From NCBI GenBank assembly GCA_000403035.1, contig AQSL01000123.1, positions 3,238-16,569 of the forward strand: a stretch of DNA of 13,332 nt, read 5' to 3'. The notes under the pieces were generated by a model. The model did no database searches, was not told where the DNA came from, and worked only from the letters and a program-made list of their open reading frames with translations. The stretch comes from Candidatus Latescibacter anaerobius SCGC AAA252-E07. GTDB taxonomy: Bacteria > Latescibacterota > Latescibacteria > Latescibacterales > Latescibacteraceae. Positions 1-6,135 of the stretch are shown one piece after another (position 1 is the stretch's first letter; the number at the start of each line of letters is the position of its first letter). A program made the translations under genes and the position numbers.

Positions 1-585
1 GAGTACGATATCTTCCTCGAGATTTCTGATATCACCGTCAACACGAACACGAATATAACCATCTGCCTGGGCACGTTTAAAAATCTCACGATATTCTCCT
101 TTTCTTCCTCTTACGAGCGGAGCAAGAATCTGGATTTTTGTATCTTTGGGCATGGACATGACAATATCGACGATTTCCTGGGGAGTCTGCTGGCTGATTT
201 CTTTGCCGCATGAGGGACAGTGAGGTGTTCCGAGCCGTGCATAAAGAAGGCGGAGGTAATCATAGATTTCTGTAGTTGTTCCGACCGTGGAACGCGGATT
301 GCTATGCCGGCTTCTCTGTTCGATCGATATTGCGGGTGAAAGTCCTTCAATATAATCAACATCGGGTTTTTCCATAAGCCCCAGGAACTGACGTGCGTAA
401 GCTGAAAGACTCTCAACATATCTGCGTTGTCCTTCGGCATATATGGTATCGAAGGCAAGCGATGATTTGCCCGAACCTGAAAGCCCCGTTATTACTGTTA
501 GCTTGTTACGGGGGATTTCCACATTGATATTCTTAAGATTATGCTCACGGGCGCCTTTTATGTAGATACGGTTTTTGGATTTCAT
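1..585 (-). CDS. uvrA: UvrA excinuclease ABC subunit A, N-terminal part (truncated by window edge)
   Basis: UvrA is the DNA-damage-recognition ATPase of nucleotide excision repair. It works as a dimer, loads UvrB at lesions and acts in the cytoplasm on the chromosome. Reading the minus strand from the ATG at 585 gives 195 uninterrupted codons up to the window edge. Visible features are the Walker A motif GLSGSGKSS (residues 34-42), the Q-loop segment YARQF (63-67), the conserved stretch NPRSTVGTTTEIYDYLRLLY (96-115) and a CPSC zinc-finger start (C123, C126). This is the beginning of ABC domain I running into the signature/insertion region; the family is usually about 940 residues, so most of the gene lies outside. 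No strong ribosome binding site precedes the ATG, but the start fits the family N-terminus (R-G-A-R-E-H-N-L-K-N-like block at 10-19). It is divergent from smg. No LexA-type box was recognised upstream. Confidence 0.97.
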   Translation of the reverse strand, partial: MKSKNRIYIKGAREHNLKNINVEIPRNKLTVITGLSGSGKSSLAFDTIYAEGQRRYVESLSAYARQFLGLMEKPDVDYIEGLSPAISIEQRSRHSNPRSTVGTTTEIYDYLRLLYARLGTPHCPSCGKEISQQTPQEIVDIVMSMPKDTKIQILAPLVRGRKGEYREIFKRAQADGYIRVRVDGDIRNLEEDIVL

Positions 586-636
586 TTCAGTACTTTTATA
601 AAAAAAATGAGTTCGGAAATAAGAAATTAAATAATC

Positions 637-665
637 AATATAAATAATATGGTGAAAAACTGCAA
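637..665 (-). promoter_or_regulatory. Candidate weak sigma70 promoter for uvrA
   Basis: On the minus strand TTGCAG (plus 660-665) and TATATT (plus 637-642) are separated by exactly 17 bases. The -10 matches five of six consensus positions and the -35 three of six. The position, about 50 bases upstream of the uvrA ATG, is right for its promoter. The surrounding sequence is very AT-rich, so chance matches are common. Confidence 0.35.
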
Positions 666-693
666 TGATTTGGGATTATATTAAAATAATTTA

Positions 694-722
694 TTGATTA
701 TTTTTCCTTATACTGCTATGAT
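694..722 (+). promoter_or_regulatory. Candidate extended -10 sigma70 promoter reading toward smg-topA
   Basis: TTGATT (694-699) is followed after 17 bases by TATGAT (717-722), and the -10 is preceded by TGC (714-716), giving an extended -10. Transcription would start near 729, leaving a leader of about 420 bases before smg. This is the best plus-strand promoter I can find ahead of the smg-topA-xerC run. Confidence 0.5.
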
Positions 723-732
723 TTATTATATT

Positions 733-745
733 AGTTCAGAGAACT
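733..745. repeat. Small inverted repeat just downstream of the 694-722 promoter
   Basis: AGTTC and GAACT flank AGA as a perfect 5+3+5 inverted repeat, starting about four bases after the predicted transcription start. The position would suit an operator or the foot of a leader hairpin. A run of T follows. With 5-base arms it may be chance. Confidence 0.25.
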
Positions 746-836
746 TTTTTCAGGTACATTCGTTTAAGATTTGAAAACGGAAAGCTCCAGGTTATTATTG
801 TTTTTAACATTAATGTTCATGCAAATCCCCGAAATG

Positions 837-853
837 AAACATATAATATGTTT
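837..853. repeat. 17-base near-perfect palindrome containing a TATAAT
   Basis: AAACATAT and ATATGTTT are perfect 8-base arms around a single A. The palindrome contains a consensus TATAAT (842-847), so a dimeric regulator bound here could cover a -10 element. No good -35 lies 16-18 bases upstream. The AT-rich background makes an 8-base AT-rich arm not very improbable. Confidence 0.3.
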
Positions 854-1147
854 AACTTCTTGATAATAAAGAATTAAATTATTGTAGAAGTATAAGAATG
901 ATAAAGAAGAGGTGCAAAAAAGGAGCACATATATAACAACGTTATCATTGGAAAGTTTGTAATACCGGGCTGAAAATTGATTTCCGGGCGTTGTAATCTG
1001 GTGGAAGATGGAAAGGGGAGGATGACGAAGTACTGTTATTTTACTTGCCTCTTTTTCAATGAGTTACTATATTCGTTTTTTTATTTCATGATGTTTGGGA
1101 TTCTCTATAGAAAGTAAATATCCATAGAATTTTTATGGGAGAAATGA

Positions 1148-1561
1148 ATGAACAATAAAATAATTGAAATTCTTATCCAGCTTCTCGGCCATTTGAAAGA
1201 GCATGATATGGATGTTGACAGTTTAAGTGATTTTTCAGAAGGTCTTATTACTCATGGATATGATGAAATTGATGTTTTAGAAGCATTAAACTGGTTTTTG
1301 GAAAAATTAAATACTCATACAGTCAGGTCGACTGAAGTCCTTGAACAGAGTGAAAAATCAGTGCGAATCTTGCATGAATATGAGCGGATAAATATACCTC
1401 CTGATGTGTATGGGTATCTGTTGAAACTGAAATCCTTATCGGTGATAACAAGTTCACAGATGGAAAAAATAATTGATTATTATATCCTTGTCGGACCAAA
1501 TTTTCTCAACGAGTCGGATATAAACGAGATAGTTGCAAACATATTATTTGAAGAACAATGA
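1148..1561 (+). CDS. smg: Smg / DUF494 family protein
   Basis: This 137-residue protein has the layout of the Smg (DUF494) family: an N-terminal helical block ending in a predicted acidic/aromatic segment (ALNWFLEKL, residues 46-54), a middle linker, and a C-terminal helical part. The short length, helix-rich sequence and position directly before topA all fit, since Smg commonly sits beside topA and often dprA in Proteobacteria. Its biochemical role is not established. The ATG at 1148 is chosen because GGGAG (1137-1141) lies six bases upstream; the nearby ATGs at 1135 and 1144 open frames that stop almost at once. Twenty-six bases separate it from topA, suggesting cotranscription. The family call is by resemblance, without a profile search. 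Confidence 0.8.
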   Translation: MNNKIIEILIQLLGHLKEHDMDVDSLSDFSEGLITHGYDEIDVLEALNWFLEKLNTHTVRSTEVLEQSEKSVRILHEYERINIPPDVYGYLLKLKSLSVITSSQMEKIIDYYILVGPNFLNESDINEIVANILFEEQ

Positions 1562-1587
1562 GTTAAAAAAGGGGAAATTAGTAACTT

Positions 1588-3819
1588 ATGGCAAAATCAC
1601 TTGTTATAGTCGAATCACCGGCGAAAGCGAAAACCATTAATAAATTTCTTGGTCCGGACTATATTGTAAAACCGACCGGCGGTCATGTTATCGATCTGCC
1701 TCCGGATGAAATCGGCATAGACATCGAAAATGGGTTTATTCCACACTATAGTGTTATAAAAGGCAAGGGAAAGATTCTCAGCGATTTGAAAAAAAGCGCT
1801 CAGAATGCCGATACCATTTACCTCGCAACAGACCCGGACCGTGAGGGGGAAGCTATTGCATGGCATGTGGCAAATAGAATAATTGGAAAAAATCAGCCGT
1901 TCTTTCGGATTTTGTTCAATCAAATCACGAAAGATGCAGTCGTACATGCCATAGATAATAAGAGCCAGCTCGACCTGAAAAAAGTCAACGCGCAGCAGGC
2001 GCGTCGAGTTCTTGACAGGATTGTGGGATATAAAGTAAGCCCTTTTCTGTGGAAAACCATGTATTCAGGGCTTTCTGCGGGAAGGGTTCAGTCTGTTGCC
2101 CTCAGGTTAATTGTCGAACGTGATACAGAAATTGAAGCTTTTATTCCCGAAGAATACTGGATTATCAAGGTTTTACTTGCTACTGAGAACGATGAAGAAT
2201 TTGAAGTCAAGCTGATTAAAAAAAATAATACAACTATAACCATAAAAAATGCTGAAGAAGCGGAAGCCATAGTACAGGAACTATCATCTTTGCCCTTTCA
2301 TGTAAAGGATATTACACAAAAGAAGACAAAGAAAAAACCTTTCCCGCCGTTTATAACCAGTACCCTTCAGCAGGATGCATACCGCAGGCTCGGTTATACA
2401 GTTTCCAGAACAATGGGCATAGCTCAATCATTGTATGAGGGTGTAGAGCTTGAGGAAGGTTCCGTTGGTATTATCACTTACATGAGAACCGATTCCACAA
2501 GAGTTGCTTCTGAAGCTATTCAGGAAGCCAGGAATTATATTGAGAAAAGGTGGGGACAGGATCAACTCCCCTCCAGGCCGAATATATATAAGGCGAAAAA
2601 GAGTGCACAGGATGCACATGAAGCCATTCGACCGACATCGGTAATGCATACACCGGAGCGTGTAAAGAACTACTTATCCAAAGAACAGTTAAGACTCTAT
2701 ACTATTATATGGAGCAGGTTTATCGCTTCTCAGATGAAACCTGCAGAGTATACGATGGTCACCGCACATATTTCTGCCGGGGAATATGAACTTCGTGCAG
2801 GTGCTTCTCATATCGATTTTAAGGGGTATCTTGCAGTGTATGAAGATTTAAAGAAGGATAAGGATAAAGATGAGGATGAGGAAATCTTTACAACAATTCT
2901 TCCGAAAACACTCGTTGAAGGAGATCCTCTTTCTCAAAAGGATATTACCCCTTCACAGAAATTTACGAAACCGCTGCCAAGATATACTGAGGCATCGCTC
3001 GTTCGGGAAATGGAATCGAAGGGTATCGGGAGACCTTCTACCTATGCTCAAATTATTATTACCATAATTTCGAGAGATTATGTAAAGAGGGAAAAGGGGA
3101 AATTAGTATCAACCGAGCTTGGCAGAAATGTAAACAAGATTCTTATGAAAGGTTTTCCCGACCTGTTTAATGTTACATTCACTGCTAACATGGAGGAAGA
3201 ACTCGATAAAATTGAGTCGGGCGAATATGAGTGGCTGCATGTTGTGAATAGTTTTTACGGTCCTTTCAATAAGACGCTGGAAACAATGAATAATCAGCAC
3301 AAAGAATTAAAGCAATCTCTGATTGAACAAACCGATGAAATGTGTGAAGAATGCGGAAAACCGATGGTTATTCGATGGGGACGGAACGGAAAATTTATGG
3401 CATGTTCCGGATTCCCTAAATGCAGAAATACAAAGCCGATAGAAAAAAATACGGTGCAGACTACGGATGAGGTATGTGATAAATGCGGCTCTCCCATGGA
3501 AGTAAAGAGAGGGAAATACGGCAGGTTCCTTGCCTGTTCAAATTATCCCAAATGCAAAAACATCAAGCCCCTTACTATCGGAGTGAAGTGCCCTTTAGAG
3601 GGATGTGAAGGCGTTCTTACCGAGAAGACAACGAAAAAAGGGAGACTTTTTTACGGGTGCAATCGCTATCCCGACTGCAAGTATGCAAGCTGGGATAAAC
3701 CGGTTAATATTAAGTGCGAAAAGTGCGGCTCTCCGACATTGATTGAAAGTAAGAACGGAGAATATTTAACATGCCCGCGTTGCAAGACTAAATTCGATCG
3801 GGAAAGTATCGAGGCATAA
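1588..3819 (+). CDS. topA: DNA topoisomerase I (type IA, omega protein)
   Basis: TopA relaxes negative supercoils by transient single-strand cleavage through a 5'-phosphotyrosyl link. The 743-residue product begins with the Toprim domain: the catalytic Glu is E9 in VIVESPAKAK and the metal-binding DPDRE is at D82-E86. The catalytic Tyr is Y298 in ITYMRTDSTR. A K/D/E-rich low-complexity stretch (KKDKDKDEDEE) lies near residue 425 in the region linking the cleavage core, and GIGRPSTYA follows. From C586 onward there are four CxxC...C zinc-ribbon units, the third with a CxxxxC-like spacing (CPLEGC); the last is a compact CEKCG...CPRCK. Such tails bind single-stranded DNA. The length is somewhat below the 865 residues of the E. 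coli enzyme but normal for other bacteria. GGGG (1571-1574) and following A residues supply a loosely spaced ribosome binding site. The stop is five bases before xerC. Confidence 0.98.
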   Translation: MAKSLVIVESPAKAKTINKFLGPDYIVKPTGGHVIDLPPDEIGIDIENGFIPHYSVIKGKGKILSDLKKSAQNADTIYLATDPDREGEAIAWHVANRIIGKNQPFFRILFNQITKDAVVHAIDNKSQLDLKKVNAQQARRVLDRIVGYKVSPFLWKTMYSGLSAGRVQSVALRLIVERDTEIEAFIPEEYWIIKVLLATENDEEFEVKLIKKNNTTITIKNAEEAEAIVQELSSLPFHVKDITQKKTKKKPFPPFITSTLQQDAYRRLGYTVSRTMGIAQSLYEGVELEEGSVGIITYMRTDSTRVASEAIQEARNYIEKRWGQDQLPSRPNIYKAKKSAQDAHEAIRPTSVMHTPERVKNYLSKEQLRLYTIIWSRFIASQMKPAEYTMVTAHISAGEYELRAGASHIDFKGYLAVYEDLKKDKDKDEDEEIFTTILPKTLVEGDPLSQKDITPSQKFTKPLPRYTEASLVREMESKGIGRPSTYAQIIITIISRDYVKREKGKLVSTELGRNVNKILMKGFPDLFNVTFTANMEEELDKIESGEYEWLHVVNSFYGPFNKTLETMNNQHKELKQSLIEQTDEMCEECGKPMVIRWGRNGKFMACSGFPKCRNTKPIEKNTVQTTDEVCDKCGSPMEVKRGKYGRFLACSNYPKCKNIKPLTIGVKCPLEGCEGVLTEKTTKKGRLFYGCNRYPDCKYASWDKPVNIKCEKCGSPTLIESKNGEYLTCPRCKTKFDRESIEA

Positions 3820-3824
3820 CTTAA

Positions 3825-4727
3825 TTGGATGAATACCTGGAAACATTTCTTAAGCATATAAGGGTACAAAAAAATTTCTCGGCTCATACTCTGGAAGCAT
3901 ATGCAAGAGATCTTTCTCAATACTTCAAATACATGAGTAGTATTTCGGGAGATGATAATTCGGGAATCGGGAAGTTTACTCTGGCCGGAATCCGTGATTA
4001 TCTCTATATACTTTCTAACAGTGGATTGAAAAGAAAAAGTATTGCCCGGAAATTAGCTTCAATTAAATCATTCGGGAAATTTCTGGTTCAGGAAGGGATA
4101 ATCGAGAAAAATCCCGCATCGGATATAAAAACTCCGAAAATTGAAAAAAAAGAACCTGTTTTCCTGAGCCTCAAAGAAATCAATATGGTGATGGATGCTC
4201 CGATCGATGAGGGTATGGTTCCATATCGTAACCTTGCAATTCTTGAGGTTTTTTACAGTACGGGGATACGTCTTTCGGAGCTTCACGGGCTTGATATTGA
4301 CAGTATCGATTTTCATAACGATGTTGTCCGTGTATACGGAAAGGGAAAAAAAGAGAGAATAATCCCGATAGGGCGCAAAGCCATGGAAGCTGTAAAAAAG
4401 TATTTACCGTTACGGAGAACATATCTTTTTCATAAAGGCAATAGCGATGAAAAAGCTTTGTTTATAAGTAACAGGGGTTGCAGATTTGGGAAACGGAGTA
4501 TTCAGTATTCGGTATCGAAACATCTTAAGATGATATCTGAAAAGGAACATCTGAGCCCACATGTTTTGAGGCATACATTTGCTACACATATGCTTGATAA
4601 TGGTGCTGATTTGAGAGCCGTTCAGGAACTTTTAGGTCATGCATCCCTCAATACGACCCAGATTTATACTCATGTATCCATGGAACGGCTGGCGAAAGCT
4701 TATCGTCTGGCTCATCCGAGGGCATAA
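3825..4727 (+). CDS. xerC: Tyrosine recombinase XerC
   Basis: XerC, with XerD, resolves chromosome dimers at dif sites. This 300-residue protein has the N-terminal SAM-like core-binding domain (about residues 1-100) and a C-terminal catalytic domain. All expected active-site residues are visible: R149 in STGIRLSEL, K173 in YGKGKKER, H246 and R249 in HVLRHTFATH, H272 in LLGHASL, and the nucleophile Y281 in QIYTH. The start is TTG at 3825: no ATG lies nearby in frame, the encoded N-terminus D-E-Y-L-E-T-F-L matches the family, and GAGG at 3811-3814 inside the end of topA gives a ribosome binding site at ten bases. The tight topA junction suggests translational coupling. XerC rather than XerD or an integrase is inferred from its place between topA and hslVU. 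Confidence 0.93.
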   Translation: MDEYLETFLKHIRVQKNFSAHTLEAYARDLSQYFKYMSSISGDDNSGIGKFTLAGIRDYLYILSNSGLKRKSIARKLASIKSFGKFLVQEGIIEKNPASDIKTPKIEKKEPVFLSLKEINMVMDAPIDEGMVPYRNLAILEVFYSTGIRLSELHGLDIDSIDFHNDVVRVYGKGKKERIIPIGRKAMEAVKKYLPLRRTYLFHKGNSDEKALFISNRGCRFGKRSIQYSVSKHLKMISEKEHLSPHVLRHTFATHMLDNGADLRAVQELLGHASLNTTQIYTHVSMERLAKAYRLAHPRA

Positions 4728-4773
4728 AGTATTCTGAACGTATATTCCGGATAAAGGCAAATACATTGATTTT

Positions 4774-4800
4774 TTGATTATTTTAATTTATTGTTATAAT
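4774..4800 (+). promoter_or_regulatory. Candidate extended -10 promoter for the DUF4019 lipoprotein gene
   Basis: A perfect TATAAT at 4795-4800 is preceded by TGT (4792-4794), an extended -10. TTGATT at 4774-4779 lies 15 bases upstream, a short spacer; another TTGATT at 4766-4771 would pair at 17 bases with the weaker TATTGT (4789-4794). It lies in the 248-base gap after xerC and would give the DUF4019 gene its own transcript with a leader of about 170 bases. Confidence 0.45.
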
Positions 4801-4975
4801 TACAACCTGAAAACTCCAGGGAAAAGATATTTGAAACGCAAAGCTCTTTCGGAAATAAAAATGTAAAAGCTTTGGACAAAAATACAAAAATCGAAGTAAA
4901 TCATGAAAAAGCTCTCAATAATTGCACTATGAGTAATTGTTCCATGCCCTGAGTATCATGGTTAAGGAAGCGATA

Positions 4976-5398
4976 ATGAAACATTATTTTATCGTTGTAT
5001 TGGGAATTTTATCTTTCAGCATTTTTGGATGTACCTCGAAGAGTAAAACTGAAGCGGAAAAATCAGGCATGGAAGCAGCACAGGCCTGGCTGGAGTATGT
5101 TGATAGTGAAAAATATACGGAGAGCTGGAATGAGGCATCAGAATATTTCAAAACCTCTGTCACGCTCGAAAGGTGGATAAAGAGTATGAAATTCGTCAGA
5201 AGACCTCTTGGAAAAGTGATTTCCAGAAATTTTAAATCTAAGAAATACTTAACATCACTTCCGGGATCACCGGACGGGGAATATGTTCTTATTCAGCATA
5301 AAACCACTTTCGAATATAAGAAGACTGCAGTTGAGATGATTTCGACCATGCTTGATAAAGACGGTATGTGGAGGGTTGCAGGTTACTTTATTAAGTAG
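4976..5398 (+). CDS. DUF4019 family lipoprotein
   Basis: This 140-residue protein has a lipoprotein signal: a hydrophobic segment (residues 4-17) ending in IFGC with C19 as the predicted lipidated cysteine. T20 at +2 would favour outer-membrane sorting under the E. coli rule. The rest fits the DUF4019 family: an AAQAWLEYVD segment (34-43), SWNEASEYF (50-58), then a pattern around LPGSPDGEYV and the end WRVAGYFIK. Function is unknown. The ATG at 4976 is chosen over the longer in-frame ATG at 4937 because AAGGAAG (4964-4970) sits five bases ahead of it and the signal peptide then begins properly with M-K. The gene sits between xerC and hslV, where Firmicutes and some Proteobacteria have no such gene, and it appears to have its own promoter. 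A role in envelope stress alongside HslUV is possible but only a guess. Confidence 0.85.
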   Translation: MKHYFIVVLGILSFSIFGCTSKSKTEAEKSGMEAAQAWLEYVDSEKYTESWNEASEYFKTSVTLERWIKSMKFVRRPLGKVISRNFKSKKYLTSLPGSPDGEYVLIQHKTTFEYKKTAVEMISTMLDKDGMWRVAGYFIK

Positions 5399-5527
5399 TA
5401 TCACCTGTTCATCGTTTCATTCACTATTAAATATATGAGATGAAATCTCAAACTGATGAGGATTTTGATTATTTTTTATTCGTTATTCGTACATCGGACT
5501 TTGTGAATTGATTTCGTTGTATCAGTG

Positions 5528-5564
5528 TTTATCTGTGATAAATAAACGTACTCTCGTGAGTATG
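5528..5564 (+). promoter_or_regulatory. Two tandem small hairpins in the hslV leader
   Basis: TTTATC (5528-5533) and GATAAA (5537-5542) are perfect 6-base arms around TGT. Five bases later, CGTACTC (5547-5553) pairs with GAGTATG (5558-5564) around TCGT, seven pairs including one G-U. The second ends four bases before the GGAG ribosome binding site of hslV. They could tune translation initiation; neither is followed by a T run, so they are not terminators. Confidence 0.3.
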
Positions 5565-5578
5565 TCCTGGAGTAAACT

Positions 5579-6133
5579 ATGAGGTATGATACCATGAAAG
5601 ATAATAGATTTCATTCTACAACAATAATTGGAATCAGAAGAAACGGTAAAGTTGCTGTTGGTGGCGACGGTCAGGTTACCTATGGTGAAACGGTTATAAA
5701 ATCCAATGCCATGAAAATACGACGGCTGTATAATGATACCATAATTGCAGGTTTCGCCGGCGCAACCGCTGATGCTTTTTCGCTTTTCGAAAAATTCGAG
5801 GTCAAACTGGAGGAATTCTCCGGTAACCTTCCGAAATCTGTTGTGGAACTGGCCAAGGATTGGCGCACCGATAAAAATCTTCGGCGTCTGGAAGCAATGC
5901 TTGTGATAATGAACAAAGATCATTCATTCATCCTTTCGGGTGACGGTGATGTTTTAGAACCCGATGATGATGTTGTGGCGATAGGTTCCGGGGCTCCTTA
6001 TGCGATTGCTGCTGCAAGGGCATACATAGACGGCACCCGTTTATCCGCAGGGAGAATTGTCGAAAAATCCCTGACTATCGCTGCAACAATATGCATATAT
6101 ACAAACACCAAAATCAAAGTTGTGGAATTATAA
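5579..6133 (+). CDS. hslV: HslV (ClpQ) peptidase subunit of the HslUV protease
   Basis: HslV forms the double-hexamer N-terminal-threonine peptidase chamber that degrades proteins unfolded by HslU in the cytoplasm. The product starts with a propeptide followed by FHSTTIIGIRRNG; by comparison with CodW/ClpQ the catalytic residue after processing is T14 (first Thr of STT). Other hallmarks are GGDGQVT, the LYN-x-x-I-x-AGFAG segment, LEAMLVIM and AIGSGAPYA. Two starts are plausible: ATG 5579 with GGAG (5569-5572) six bases upstream, giving 184 residues, and ATG 5594 with GAGG (5581-5584) nine bases upstream, giving 179 residues and a shorter propeptide closer to that of relatives. I list the first; the mature protein is the same. 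It ends two bases before hslU. Confidence 0.96.
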   Translation: MRYDTMKDNRFHSTTIIGIRRNGKVAVGGDGQVTYGETVIKSNAMKIRRLYNDTIIAGFAGATADAFSLFEKFEVKLEEFSGNLPKSVVELAKDWRTDKNLRRLEAMLVIMNKDHSFILSGDGDVLEPDDDVVAIGSGAPYAIAAARAYIDGTRLSAGRIVEKSLTIAATICIYTNTKIKVVEL

Positions 6134-6135
6134 AA

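Larger units (their letters stand above)
586..1147. other. 562-base AT-rich divergent intergenic region between uvrA and smg
   Basis: No convincing gene lies here. The region separates divergent uvrA and smg and is strongly AT-rich. It holds a good sigma70-like promoter toward smg (694-722), a weaker one toward uvrA (637-665), and a perfect TATAAT at 842-847 without a clear -35. Short palindromes lie at 733-745, 806-817 (perfect 12-mer AACATTAATGTT), 837-853 and 933-945. A 31-codon plus-strand reading frame lies at 1022-1117. If transcription starts near 729, the smg transcript would have a leader of about 420 bases. I recognise no riboswitch or structured RNA family in it. Confidence 0.8.

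Noticed and set aside
111..458. 115-codon minus-strand frame inside uvrA
   Set aside because: It is out of frame with the UvrA reading that carries the Walker A and other hallmark motifs.
586..760. LexA/SOS box upstream of uvrA
   Set aside because: I searched by eye for CTGT-N8-ACAG and CGAAC-N4-GTTC patterns and found none; the GTTC/GAAC repeat at 733-745 has the half-sites in the wrong order and is far from uvrA.
2846..2890. Short GATAAGGATAAAGATGAGGATGAGG-like direct repeats in topA
   Set aside because: They encode a K/D/E-rich linker that is common at this place in bacterial TopA, so no tandem-repeat function is implied.
4937..4975. Upstream start of the DUF4019 protein
   Set aside because: No ribosome binding site, and it would put extra residues before a proper M-K lipoprotein signal that has a good AAGGAAG in front.
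5436..5450. TGAGAT-GAA-ATCTCA hairpin after DUF4019 as a terminator
   Set aside because: The stem is only six pairs and no T run follows directly; the T-rich stretch begins more than ten bases later.
6091..6135. Upstream extension of hslU to ATG 6091
   Set aside because: It would overlap the end of hslV by over 40 bases and adds residues that do not resemble HslU N-termini; ATG 6136 fits both family and operon spacing.
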